From the NCBI GenBank assembly GCA_030038195.1, contig JASHPJ010000087.1, positions 1-64,000 on the forward strand: a stretch of 64,000 nucleotides of DNA, written 5' to 3'. How positions within the stretch are numbered: position 1 is the stretch's first letter; every line of letters begins with the position of its first letter. The DNA is from Acidobacteriaceae bacterium (GTDB lineage: Bacteria > Acidobacteriota > Terriglobia > Terriglobales > Acidobacteriaceae). Below, piece by piece: positions 45,293 to 53,572 of the stretch. The position numbers and the translations under genes were made by a program. The notes beneath the pieces are model-generated. The model saw only the letters and a list, made by a program, of their open reading frames with translations. It did no database searches and had not been told where the DNA came from.

Positions 45293-45976
45293 TCATCCGC
45301 GAACGGCGACGCCGGAGAACGACAGCACGGCAAGGCCGCGGACCGGCTGGCCGAAGAAGCGGGCCGGCTCAAAGACGCTGAACAGCAACAGGTTTTCGAC
45401 GCGCGAGCGAGTCACCGGATCGGTGGGACCGGAGACGATGCGGTAGTCGTACACCTGTCCCTCGTCGTTGATATAGGCCTCGACCACCACCGGAGCGGCG
45501 GCGGCGCTGATGTCGTCGCTGTCGGCTCCGCTCGAGAGGTAGAGCAGCCGCGGCGCGGTGGCCATGCCCAGAGGCTCGTCGGCGCTGGCCTGGGCCGTCT
45601 CAGGCTTGGCGAACATGCTCACCATGAGAATCACCGTGCCCAGCAACAGCACGGCGCTGGCAAAGCCAGCCGCGGCCTGCAGCAGGAATGGACCCACGGT
45701 GTTCTTCCAAACCAGCCCCGCAGCCTCAAGGCGGCTGCGGCCCATGCGCGCGCGTTCCTGGCTCACGGCAACCCGAATCCGGAGCAGCAGATCGGCAGGC
45801 TCGGGCACAGAGCCCAGCGATGTGAGCGAAGCCTGGGTGCGGCGAAGCGACTCCCACTCGCGGGCGCAGGACGCGCAGTCCTTGAGATGAGCGGCGATCT
45901 CCTGCATCTCGTAGCCGTTGAGCCGGCCGTCAAGATACTCGGTAAATCCTGCTTGCACAGCACTGCAGTCGTTCAT
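45293..45976 (-). CDS. Anti-sigma factor with zinc finger and TonB-C-like domain
   Basis: A 227-residue single-pass inner-membrane protein. Residues 4-37 show a zinc-finger anti-sigma motif (H30-x3-C34-x2-C37, with an early Cys4). A membrane helix lies at about 97-123. The periplasmic part (162-222) reads VEAYINDEGQVYDYRIVSGP...SVFEPARFFGQPVRG, the pattern of TonB/energy-transducer C-terminal domains. So the anti-sigma end joins a TonB-like end. ATG 45976 has GAGGAGG upstream and overlaps the sigma stop by 4 bases, so the two are translationally coupled. Confidence 0.8.
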   Translation of the reverse strand: MNDCSAVQAGFTEYLDGRLNGYEMQEIAAHLKDCASCAREWESLRRTQASLTSLGSVPEPADLLLRIRVAVSQERARMGRSRLEAAGLVWKNTVGPFLLQAAAGFASAVLLLGTVILMVSMFAKPETAQASADEPLGMATAPRLLYLSSGADSDDISAAAAPVVVEAYINDEGQVYDYRIVSGPTDPVTRSRVENLLLFSVFEPARFFGQPVRGLAVLSFSGVAVRG

Positions 45977-46647
45977 CGCGCCTCCTCTCCCAAAGGTAGC
46001 CCGCAAGCTGCCGCGGCGGCGGGGTGCGCGCCGCGATCCGGTGAGCCAAGCAGGACTTTCAGACACGCCCTGCCGCGCACCAGGCGGGACTTGACCGTTC
46101 CCAGATTGACGCCCTGCATCTCGGCCACTTCCTCGTAGACGAAGCCTTCAATATCACGCAGGATGAGCGTGGTGCGGTAGGGCTCGGGAACCTGGCCCAG
46201 CGCCCACTCCACGCGTTCACGATTCTCCTGGTGCACGGCCGCCTCGTAGGGCGACTCGGCAGGATCGACCAGCATGTCTTTCAGAAGTACGGGAGTTCCC
46301 GACTCCGGGTCGGTCAGCTCCTGCTCGATGGGAATCTCCTGCTGCTTGTGGCGCATCCACCAGCGGCGCTGGTTAGAGGCCTCGCGCAGGGCGATGCGAT
46401 AGATCCAGGTGCGCAGCGAAGATTCACCATGGAAGCCGCCGAGGCCACGGAAGACCTTGACGAAGACTTCCTGGGTAAGATCGGCCGCGTCACTGCGGTC
46501 GCGCACGGTGCGCGCCAGCAGCGAATAGATGGGTTGATGGTAGCGCGCGATCAGCCACGCAAAAGCTTCCTCAGAACCCGCCCGCAGCTCTTCTATAAGA
46601 GCGGCTTCTTCAGACTGGAGCGTCAGCGCGCTGGCTAGATTGCCCAT
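45973..46647 (-). CDS. ECF sigma factor (RpoE-like)
   Basis: A 224-residue sigma factor. Region 2 is YSLLARTVRDRSDAADLTQEVFVKVFRGL and STLRTW-like SSLRTWIYRIALREASN. Region 4 is YRTTLILRDIEGFVYEEVAEM and VNLGTVKSRLVRGRACL, the HTH that reads -35 elements. Regions 3 and 1.1 are absent, as expected for ECF type. ATG 46647 has AGGCGG about 8 bases upstream; earlier in-frame codons have none. It is cotranscribed with the zinc-finger anti-sigma protein. Confidence 0.94.
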   Translation of the reverse strand: MGNLASALTLQSEEAALIEELRAGSEEAFAWLIARYHQPIYSLLARTVRDRSDAADLTQEVFVKVFRGLGGFHGESSLRTWIYRIALREASNQRRWWMRHKQQEIPIEQELTDPESGTPVLLKDMLVDPAESPYEAAVHQENRERVEWALGQVPEPYRTTLILRDIEGFVYEEVAEMQGVNLGTVKSRLVRGRACLKVLLGSPDRGAHPAAAAACGLPLGEEAR

Positions 46648-46852
46648 GGTGAGGTCCGCCTGCAAGTCAGTGTCCTCCCACCTTATCGCAACGCACCCGC
46701 CTCTTGCACGCCCTCCCATCCCATGCAACGCGACGGTCGGGGCCGATGCAAACCGGCCGGCTGCGGCTAACCCCAGCAATTTCAGGGCGCCGCGGGAAAT
46801 GTACGCCTTACCGGAGCGCGGAAGCAGGTTTTCTCGAAAAACTGCACTCTTC

Positions 46853-46916
46853 CATTCGTGCTCACTACTGCCTTAGACACCGGAACGGCGGAAAGGGTTC
46901 CCGGAAAGCACGAATG
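46853..46916. repeat. Inverted repeat upstream of the sigma factor gene
   Basis: CATTCGTGCT (46853-46862) and AGCACGAATG (46907-46916) are perfect 10-bp arms with 44 bases between. The inner part holds CCGGAACGG and GGTTCCCGG. It lies about 200 bases upstream of the sigma-factor ATG and 67 bases from the oxidoreductase stop. It may be an operator or remnant element. Confidence 0.35.
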
Positions 46917-46983
46917 TGGCGTGGATCTTACGGTAAAGATAATCCAGGCAATTGGAGCCGGCGCCACGCCTGCCGCGGGTATT

Positions 46984-47934
46984 TCACGGAGTGAAGACGA
47001 TGCGGCGGCCTTTTTCGGTGCGGGTCCAGGCGGATTCGACATCGGCGAGCGGGACAGGCTCGACGGCAACGGTGAGCTTGCCTTGGGCGGCCATGGAAAA
47101 GAGCGTGGGGATAGCGGCGAAGATCTCATCAAGCGACGCAGAGCCGAAGCCGCTGCCGAGGATAGTGAGATCGATGCTGCGCAGCGTGGCGGCGGGTAAA
47201 GTGATGGCCGGGCCGGCGCTGGCGCCGACTTCGACCAGCCGCGTGCGATGCGTGGAGCCGGCCTTGAAGCCTTTGGCGAGGGCTTCGAGCAGCAGCTCGG
47301 TGGGACGACCCCAGAGATAGTCGATGATGACGTCGATGCCGGCGGCGGCCTGTGCGGCGAAGGCTTCGCGGACTGCCTCTTCAGGATCGTTGAGCGCGAT
47401 GACGGAGTCGATGTCGGCCGCGGAGATGGCGGCGACGTTACGGCCTGCGGCGATGACGCGCCTGGCGCCAAGCAGGCGCGCGGTCTGGATGGCGAGCTGA
47501 CCGGCGACTCCGGTGGCGCCGAGGATGAGCACGGTTTCACCGGCCGTAACGCCGGCGCGGCTCTTCATGGAGACCCAGGCGGACATGCCGGGGTTGGCGA
47601 TGGCCGCAGCCTGCACGTCGTCGAGGCCGTCGGGTACGGGAATACACTTCGACTTGGGCGCGGCGGCGCGTTCGGCCATGGTTCCCCAGGGCTTGCGGAC
47701 AAAGACGAAGTAGACGTGGCTGCCGTCGGCCAGCGTGCCCACGCCGTCGATGCCAGGGATGGCGGGCAGCTTGCCGCTGCTGGCGTAGTGTGAGCCACTG
47801 GCTAGGCCCTTCACAACCGGGTGCAGGCCGGCGGCACACACCTGGATGAGTTCTTCGCCGTCCTGTGCCACAGGATCAGGAAACGATTGGTATTGGGGCG
47901 GCTCACCCAGAACGTTGACCACGGCTGCCTGCAT
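46984..47934 (-). CDS. Quinone oxidoreductase-like (MDR) protein
   Basis: A 316-residue zinc-free medium-chain dehydrogenase/reductase. N-terminal GroES-like part: VVNVLGEPPQY, LHPVVKGLASG and GIDGVGTLADG. The Rossmann motif is LILGATGVAGQLAIQTARLLGA. C-terminal VEPVPLADVESAW closes the fold. It likely transfers electrons from NADPH to quinones or enones in the cytoplasm; the substrate is unknown. GAGGAGGAAG precedes ATG 47934. It is monocistronic and divergent from the subunit-3 gene. Confidence 0.9.
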   Translation of the reverse strand: MQAAVVNVLGEPPQYQSFPDPVAQDGEELIQVCAAGLHPVVKGLASGSHYASSGKLPAIPGIDGVGTLADGSHVYFVFVRKPWGTMAERAAAPKSKCIPVPDGLDDVQAAAIANPGMSAWVSMKSRAGVTAGETVLILGATGVAGQLAIQTARLLGARRVIAAGRNVAAISAADIDSVIALNDPEEAVREAFAAQAAAGIDVIIDYLWGRPTELLLEALAKGFKAGSTHRTRLVEVGASAGPAITLPAATLRSIDLTILGSGFGSASLDEIFAAIPTLFSMAAQGKLTVAVEPVPLADVESAWTRTEKGRRIVFTP

Positions 47935-48084
47935 GGTTCGACTTCCTCCTCGGGTACGGCGATGTTTCCAGTTTAGATGTCGCAATGGCGACGGGCGATG
48001 CGCGCATTCCGCTGGCCAAGCGCATTGGCAGTAGACGCGGAGAGAGGTCGGCGTGTAGCGTGGATTCGTTCGTCTGGAGTGGTT

Positions 48085-48801
48085 ATGCTGCGACGTGATT
48101 TTGTACGCACTCTTATTTCCTTTTTCGTCGCCGGCAAGGTCGCCCGCGCCCAGCAGCGGCTGAACGACCCTACGCTGCCGCCGCCCGCGCCGGTGCCATG
48201 GACGCTGGGGCTGAATGCGCGGACGCCGGTGCCGGTGACCGCTCTGGCCGATGAGATTGCTGCCGCCGATCTGACCTTCTTTACGCCGCTGCAGATGCGC
48301 ACGCTGACGCGGCTGAGCGACGCGCTGCTGCCTCCGCTGAACGGCAAGCCCGGCGCGGTAGAGGCGCAGACGCCGATGTTTCTCGACTTTCTGATCGGCA
48401 GCTCGGTGGAGGCGCGGCAAAAGGTTTATGCCGGCGGGCTGGACTGGCTGGAAGCGACGGCGCAGGCGAAGTACAAGACCGCGTTTGCGCAACTGGACGA
48501 CGCGCAGGCCGGCGAGCTGCTGAAGCCGTGGCTGCGCACGTGGATGAGCGACCATCCGCCCACCGAGGCGCACGCGGACTTTATCAACATTGCGCATGAC
48601 GACATCCGCAGCGCGACGGTGAACTCGAAGGCCTGGAACGACGTGCCGTCTGTCGGCGCGGAGCCGCACACTGAGGAAGGCATCTACTGGCTGCCGATCG
48701 AGCCCGATGTTTACGGTGAGAATCCGTCCTATGCGCACACGCCGCCGCACGTGCTGGCCATGCCGAAAGCCGGGCAGAAGATGCCGGTGTATCCGCGATA
48801 G
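48085..48801 (+). CDS. Gluconate 2-dehydrogenase subunit 3 family protein
   Basis: A 238-residue small subunit. The start MLRRDFVRTLISFFVAGKVARA has an R-R-D-F-V core and hydrophobic stretch like a Tat signal. The body (TFFTPLQMRTLTRLSDALLPPLNGKPGAVEAQTPMFLDFLIGSS...) matches the helical small subunit that partners FAD-containing GMC dehydrogenases. GGAG lies about 6 bases before the ATG. The GMC gene starts 45 bases downstream. The small subunit probably exports or stabilises the large one. Confidence 0.88.
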   Translation: MLRRDFVRTLISFFVAGKVARAQQRLNDPTLPPPAPVPWTLGLNARTPVPVTALADEIAAADLTFFTPLQMRTLTRLSDALLPPLNGKPGAVEAQTPMFLDFLIGSSVEARQKVYAGGLDWLEATAQAKYKTAFAQLDDAQAGELLKPWLRTWMSDHPPTEAHADFINIAHDDIRSATVNSKAWNDVPSVGAEPHTEEGIYWLPIEPDVYGENPSYAHTPPHVLAMPKAGQKMPVYPR

Positions 48802-48846
48802 GTTCACGTCAACGCAGGGCAACAGAGTCGGGTCAGAAGTCGAATC

Positions 48847-50415
48847 ATGAGAAACGAAGTTTACGATGTGCTGATTATCGGGTCGGGCCACTCGGGTGGC
48901 ATGGCCGCGAAGATACTGACGGAAGCGGGCATCCGCTGCCTGATGCTGAATGCGGGGCCGGTTGCGGACATCAGCCGCGATGCCGAGCGGCTGCCGGCGA
49001 GCGATCTTCCTTATCGCGGATTCAGGCCGCCGGGACGGCTGGAGCATGTGTTCCAGTCGAACGAGTTCAACGCCAACGTATGGGTAGACGAGCAGGAGGT
49101 TCCGTACACATTCGAGCCGGGCCAGCCTTACAACTGGGTGCGGGTGCGGCTGTTCGGCGGACGCTCGCTGTTCTGGTCGCGGCAGTCGTTCCGGTTGAGC
49201 GACTACGAGCTCAAGTGCAAATCGCATGACGGCTTTGGCGAGGACTGGCCGATCGGTTACGCGGATATTGCGCCTTATTACTCGCGCGTGGAGCGGATCT
49301 TTCGCGTGGCCGGCGCGCTGGATGGGCCGCCACAGATGCCGGATGGCGCGTTCATCCTGGACGACGATCCGTGGACTTCGTCGATGCAGCGGTTTATTGA
49401 TGCAGCCAGGCCACGCGGCATTCCGGTGTGCAAGCAGCGGCGTGCCCTGGGCGTGAATGGGCTGGCAAGCTCGGTGAATCTGCTGCTGCCGGATGCGGAG
49501 CGGACGGGCAATCTGACCTCGATTGCAAACGCGGTAGTGCGCGAGATTACGGTGGATAAGAACACCGGGCTGCCGAATGGCTGCAACTTCGTGGACCGGA
49601 TTTCGCGGCGCGAGATGAGCGTGAAGGCGCGCGTGGTAGTGCTGGCCGCCGGCACGCTCGAAAGCACGCGGCTGCTGCTGAACTCAGGGCTGGCGAACTC
49701 CAGCGGCGTGCTGGGGCGCTACCTGACGGACCAGATTTATGGCGCGGGCGTGGTGGCTTCTGTTCCCGAGGCGCGCGGACGCAAGGGCGCAGGCATCATG
49801 GGCGGCGGCGCGCTTGTACCGCGGTTCCGCAACATCGATACGAAGAGCGACAAGTTCCTGCGCGGGTACGCCTTCAACGTATCGAGCATGACGGGCGGCC
49901 TGGGCCCGCGGAATTTTGCGGCCTATGGCGCGGAGCTTGAAAAGAAGCTCGACGAGTATTACGGCAGCGGATTCCAGATGACCATCATGGGTGAGGTGCT
50001 GGGAAGGTACGAGAATCACGTGCGCATCGACAAGGACAAGGTGGACGCGTGGGGGATTCCGGCACTGCACGTGGATACGAAGTACACCGACAACGAGTAC
50101 AACATGGCCCGGGACGCCGTCGATGTGGGCAGCGAGTTGTGTGAGGCTGCGGGGTTCGAGGTGCTGTCGAAGAATCCGGTGCCGAATCCGCCAGGGTACA
50201 GCATTCACGAGATTGGTACGTGCCGCATGGGCGACGACCCGAAGAAGAGCGTGCTGAACAAGTGGAACCGGAGCCACGATCACAAGAATCTCTTCGTGGT
50301 GGATGGAGCCTGCTTCACGAGCGGCGGATGGCAGAATCCGACGATGACGATTCTCGCGCTCTCCATGCGCGCGTCGGAGCATCTGGCGAGCGAAATGAAC
50401 AAGGGGAACCTGTAG
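48847..50415 (+). CDS. GMC-family oxidoreductase, large subunit
   Basis: A 522-residue FAD enzyme. The dinucleotide motif is [16 protein letters not shown] (residues 9-24). [15 protein letters not shown] is the GMC_N signature. [16 protein letters not shown] and the C-terminal [13 protein letters not shown] (catalytic His) with [30 protein letters not shown] close the family. It acts with the small subunit in the periplasm, probably oxidising a sugar or alcohol and feeding the respiratory chain. No cytochrome subunit gene is adjacent. Confidence 0.92.
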   Translation: MRNEVYDVLIIGSGHSGGMAAKILTEAGIRCLMLNAGPVADISRDAERLPASDLPYRGFRPPGRLEHVFQSNEFNANVWVDEQEVPYTFEPGQPYNWVRVRLFGGRSLFWSRQSFRLSDYELKCKSHDGFGEDWPIGYADIAPYYSRVERIFRVAGALDGPPQMPDGAFILDDDPWTSSMQRFIDAARPRGIPVCKQRRALGVNGLASSVNLLLPDAERTGNLTSIANAVVREITVDKNTGLPNGCNFVDRISRREMSVKARVVVLAAGTLESTRLLLNSGLANSSGVLGRYLTDQIYGAGVVASVPEARGRKGAGIMGGGALVPRFRNIDTKSDKFLRGYAFNVSSMTGGLGPRNFAAYGAELEKKLDEYYGSGFQMTIMGEVLGRYENHVRIDKDKVDAWGIPALHVDTKYTDNEYNMARDAVDVGSELCEAAGFEVLSKNPVPNPPGYSIHEIGTCRMGDDPKKSVLNKWNRSHDHKNLFVVDGACFTSGGWQNPTMTILALSMRASEHLASEMNKGNL

Positions 50416-50430
50416 CAATAGAATGAACCT

Positions 50431-50892
50431 ATGTTTACGCCGAGACCGATCGCATATATTCGCAGCCCGTATACCGAGTCGTCCGCGATCCCGAAGGGGC
50501 TTGGCGCGCAACACGACGCCGAAGGCGTGATCGAGTTTCTGCGCGAGTACGAAGCGGGGCTTGCGGATATCGAGGGATTTTCGCACCTGTTCGTGCTGTG
50601 GCACTTCGATCGCGTCGATGATTTCGACCTCACGGCGCATCCACCCTCAGACGACCGCCCGCATGGAGTGTTCGCCACGCGCTCGCCGCGCCGGCCGAAT
50701 CCGATTGGGCTCACGGTGGTGGAGCTGCGGCGGCGCGATGGGGCTTCGCTCTACGTGCGTGGCGTGGACATGCTGGACGGAACGCCGGTGCTGGATGTGA
50801 AGCCGTATCTGTCGAGCATACCGGCAGAGAAGCTGCGGCGCGGATGGATTGCCGAGGCTGAGGCGCGTAAAGCCCGGGAGCAGAAAAGCTGA
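50431..50892 (+). CDS. trmO: tRNA (adenine-N6)-methyltransferase TrmO-like
   Basis: A 153-residue UPF0066 protein. PIAYIRSPYT opens the fold, and SPRRPNPIGLTVVEL plus DMLDGTPVLDVKPYL are family signatures. Enterobacterial TrmO methylates t6A37 of tRNA using S-adenosylmethionine; a function transfer is assumed. It starts 15 bases after the GMC stop, with only a weak ribosome site. Confidence 0.88.
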   Translation: MFTPRPIAYIRSPYTESSAIPKGLGAQHDAEGVIEFLREYEAGLADIEGFSHLFVLWHFDRVDDFDLTAHPPSDDRPHGVFATRSPRRPNPIGLTVVELRRRDGASLYVRGVDMLDGTPVLDVKPYLSSIPAEKLRRGWIAEAEARKAREQKS

Positions 50893-51001
50893 ATCACTGC
50901 TATACGCTGCGAAATGCAAACCCTTCGACTTCGTCCGCCACAGCGGACTTCGTCCAGGTTAACATTCGCGTTGTTTACTGATTCCTGCATAAGGAATGTT
51001 C

Positions 51002-51087
51002 CTGTCATCCTGAGCGAAGGTCGCCGCGGTCCGCCGCGGCGGAGAGTCGAAGCCAAAGACCCGCCGTGGCGGGGATCTGTGGTTGTC
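51002..51087 (+). repeat. Dispersed GTCATCCTGA-type repeat, copy C
   Basis: It reads CTGTCATCCTGAGCGAAGG, then a GCCGCGG/CCGCGGC palindrome, GAGTCGAAG, and CGCCGTGGCGGGGATCTG. It lies between trmO and queE. It is plus-oriented and the best preserved copy. An imperfect 11-bp inverted repeat (50906-50916 / 51111-51121) flanks this region. Confidence 0.55.
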
Positions 51088-51145
51088 TTTTTTCTTTGCT
51101 GGTAGACATTCATTTTGCAGCTTTCAATAACCGGGATTCGGAAGA

Positions 51146-51784
51146 TTACGGAATGCCGAGCAGCTTGTGGGTCTGCAAACTCATGCGCCACTGCGGATGA
51201 TGCATGCAATATTCGAGCGCGAGGCGGGTGTTGGCTTCGCGCTCGGGGCCGTCCATAGGCTGCAGGAAGAAGTTGCGGAAGGCCAGGTTGGCGAACTTCT
51301 CGGGCTTCACGCCCATCTGCGGATAAACCAGCTTCAACTCGTCGCCGGTGGTCTGCTTGAGCGTGGTTCCGGCCTTGGGGCTGACGCAGATCCAGTCGAG
51401 GCCGGGGGGCGCGGCAACGGTTCCGTTGGTTTCCACGGCGATCTCAAAGTTACGCGCATGCAGCGCTGCAATAAGGGGCGTGTCAAGCTGCAGCAGCGGC
51501 TCGCCGCCGGTGCAGACGACGAACTTCTTTCCGCCGGAGATCGCGGCAGGCCATGTCTGCGCGACGGCATCGGCGAGCGCGACGGCAGAAGCGAACTTGC
51601 CGCCGCCGGGGCCGTCGGTGTCAGCGAAGTCTGTATCACAAAACTTGCAGATTGCCGAAGCGCGGTCCCGCTCGCGGCCGGACCAGAGATTGCATCCGGC
51701 AAAGCGGCAGAAGACAGCGGCGCGACCGGTCTGCGCGCCTTCGCCCTGCAGGGTGTAGAAGATTTCTTTGACTGCGTAGCTCAT
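51146..51784 (-). CDS. queE: 7-carboxy-7-deazaguanine synthase
   Basis: A 212-residue radical-SAM enzyme in preQ0/queuosine synthesis that contracts 6-carboxy-tetrahydropterin. YTLQGEG opens the fold, and the iron-sulfur motif is C-x14-C-x2-C (CNLWSGRER...CKFC) rather than the commoner Cx3Cx2C, as in Burkholderia QueE. CTGGEP carries the SAM contact. ATG 51784 overlaps the queC stop (ATGA). It is the second gene of the queC-queE operon. Confidence 0.94.
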   Translation of the reverse strand: MSYAVKEIFYTLQGEGAQTGRAAVFCRFAGCNLWSGRERDRASAICKFCDTDFADTDGPGGGKFASAVALADAVAQTWPAAISGGKKFVVCTGGEPLLQLDTPLIAALHARNFEIAVETNGTVAAPPGLDWICVSPKAGTTLKQTTGDELKLVYPQMGVKPEKFANLAFRNFFLQPMDGPEREANTRLALEYCMHHPQWRMSLQTHKLLGIP

Positions 51785-52503
51785 CGCTGCCATCCTGCGG
51801 GCGGGTAGCGCAGCGGGTCCTCCGTGCCGTTCTCACGAAAGCCCTTCTGGCGCAGCAGGCAGGAGTCACATTCACCGCATGGCTGGCCGTCCGGAAACGG
51901 ATCGTAGCAACTGCTGGTGAGGCTGTAATCGACACCAAGTTCGAGACCCTTTTGGATGATCTGCGCCTTGGTGAGCGCGATGAGCGGCGTGTGAATCTTG
52001 AGATGCTGGCGGCCTTCGACGCCGGCTTTTGTCGCCAGGTTAGCCATCTCCTCAAAGGACTTAATAAACTCGGGACGGCAGTCGGGATAGCCGGAGTAGT
52101 CGAGTGCGTTGACACCGATGAAGATATCGCTGGACTCAAGCACCTCAGCCCAGGCAAGCGCGAAGGAGAGAAAGATCGTGTTGCGCGCGGGGACGTAGGT
52201 GATGGGGATACCGTGGGCCATCTCGTCGGCGTCACGGCCTTTGGGCACGGCGATGTCGTCGGTGAGCGCGGAGCCGCCGAAGATGCGGAGATCGATTGTA
52301 GCGATGCGGTGCTGCGTTGCGCCGAGCGATGCAGCCACGCGCTTTGCCGCTTCGAGCTCGAAGGCGTGGCGCTGGCCGTAGGAGAACGAGAGCGCGTAAG
52401 GCTCGTAGCCTTCAGCGCGCGCGATGGCGAGGACGGTGGCGGAGTCCAAGCCGCCGCTGAGGAGGACGACTGCTTTTTTCGGGTTGGTCTTTCTTTCGAC
52501 CAT
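51781..52503 (-). CDS. queC: 7-cyano-7-deazaguanine synthase
   Basis: A 240-residue ATP-dependent ligase that makes preQ0 from 7-carboxy-7-deazaguanine and ammonia. The PP-loop is [30 protein letters not shown] and [17 protein letters not shown] are conserved. The zinc set is CYDPF...CGECDSC. It heads the operon with queE. A stem-loop region precedes it (52530-52594), and the start lacks a clear ribosome site. Confidence 0.95.
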   Translation of the reverse strand: MVERKTNPKKAVVLLSGGLDSATVLAIARAEGYEPYALSFSYGQRHAFELEAAKRVAASLGATQHRIATIDLRIFGGSALTDDIAVPKGRDADEMAHGIPITYVPARNTIFLSFALAWAEVLESSDIFIGVNALDYSGYPDCRPEFIKSFEEMANLATKAGVEGRQHLKIHTPLIALTKAQIIQKGLELGVDYSLTSSCYDPFPDGQPCGECDSCLLRQKGFRENGTEDPLRYPPAGWQR

Positions 52504-52529
52504 TGGAGGTTTTCGCCCCGCCCCTACAG

Positions 52530-52594
52530 GGCGGAATGGTTTTCTTATCTACCTTTCCCAGGACGCCGTCCGCAGATGCGGACTCTGTCCTGGG
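52530..52594 (-). promoter_or_regulatory. Palindromic leader before queC
   Basis: An outer stem pairs CCCAGGAC (52557-52564) with GTCCTGGG (52587-52594), and an inner stem pairs GTCCGCA (52568-52574) with TGCGGAC (52577-52583). A second stem (CCGCCC/GGGCGG, near 52518-52534) lies closer to the queC start. No T-run follows, so it is not a plain terminator. It may be a queuosine-linked leader or an intergenic repeat. Confidence 0.4.
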
Positions 52595-52670
52595 CTATTC
52601 TCGAATACTCCCTCCGGGAGTTTTGTGCTGACGATGCACAACAGCAGGCACATGCATGTTACCCCGACAA

Positions 52671-53312
52671 TCATTGCCTGGACGGCAAGTCCTCTCCGCC
52701 TTTACCGATGTCCATCGAGGGTGAAATGGGATTACTCTCGTCAATGTAGGCATCGATGCACCGGTCGAGGATGCCTTTGGCTTCGAGGATGAACTCGACG
52801 GCGTCGCGCGCGGCGCCGTGGCCGCCGCGGTTGGGCGTGACGTAATGCGCTTCGGCCTTCACGCGCTCGCGGGCGTCGGCGACGGCGACGGCCAAGCCGC
52901 ACTGGCGCATCACCGGCAGGTCGATCACGTCGTCGCCGACGTAGGCGATCTCGTCGAGCGTCACGCCTTCTTTTTCCATGATCTCACGCACCGGCTTCAT
53001 CTTGAAGGCCTGGCCGAGATAGACGAATTCGAGCTTGAGGTCGCGGGCACGCATCTGCACCGTCTCAGAGATGCGCTTGGTGATGATGCCGCACTTGAGG
53101 CCGCCGAGACGCGCCAGCGAGATGGCGGTGCCGTCGTGCGCGTTGTAGCCCTTGGCTTCCACCATCTTCGACGTGGTGGCGCCGTTGGCCGATGGGACGG
53201 GCACGGGGATGAGCCAGATGCTGCCGTCGGTGAGAACGCCGTCCACGTCGAAGAGGATGATCCTGATCTTGCGGGCGCGGTCGATAACCGGATCGGGCGC
53301 AGAAAGGGTCAT
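52671..53312 (-). CDS. KdsC-like HAD phosphatase
   Basis: A 213-residue HAD phosphatase of the KdsC (3-deoxy-manno-octulosonate 8-phosphate phosphatase) type. Motif I is ILFDVDGVLTDG; then NAHDGTAISLARLGGLKCGIITKR, KMKPVREIMEKEGV and VAYVGDD-like IAYVGDDVIDLPVM. Compared with E. coli KdsC (188 residues) it has an insertion around SIWLIPVPVPSANGATTSK and a longer C-tail. KDO-8-P is a likely substrate, but kdsA/kdsB are not in the window. ATG 53312 has no clear ribosome site. Confidence 0.85.
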   Translation of the reverse strand: MTLSAPDPVIDRARKIRIILFDVDGVLTDGSIWLIPVPVPSANGATTSKMVEAKGYNAHDGTAISLARLGGLKCGIITKRISETVQMRARDLKLEFVYLGQAFKMKPVREIMEKEGVTLDEIAYVGDDVIDLPVMRQCGLAVAVADARERVKAEAHYVTPNRGGHGAARDAVEFILEAKGILDRCIDAYIDESNPISPSMDIGKGGEDLPSRQ

Positions 53313-53375
53313 GGTTTGATTGTAGCGACTCCGAAAGAACTGATGCTGCCACGATTTCAGCAGAACTCCCATAGA

Positions 53376-53457
53376 ACAACCGCAGATCCCCGCCACGGCG
53401 AGTCTTCGACTTCGACTTTCCGCCGCGGCAGACTGCGTGGGATTCACAGGATGACAG
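53376..53457 (-). repeat. Dispersed GTCATCCTGA-type repeat, copy D
   Basis: On the minus strand it reads CTGTCATCCTGTGAATCC, GCCGCGGCGGAAAGTCGAAG, then CGCCGTGGCGGGGATCTGC. It matches copy C block by block with opposite orientation. It lies between the KdsC-like gene and VWFA protein 2. Confidence 0.55.
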
Positions 53458-53572
53458 AATTGTGGGCACCGGGAAATTCACGAGAGAATGCAGATATGGA
53501 TCGCGATCCCGCGATGAAGCTGCGTCAAGGATGGGGCACGGAATCATCGTGCTTGGGTTGCAGACGAGAAAG

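Noticed and set aside
47977-49227. N-terminal extension of the quinone oxidoreductase frame (747 codons)
   Set aside because: The added 431 residues overlap the real subunit-3 gene on the opposite strand; the ribosome site and family start are at 47934.
50906-51121. Terminal inverted repeats of a MITE around repeat copy C
   Set aside because: Arms are only 10 of 11 matching and do not end in TA, so chance is likely.
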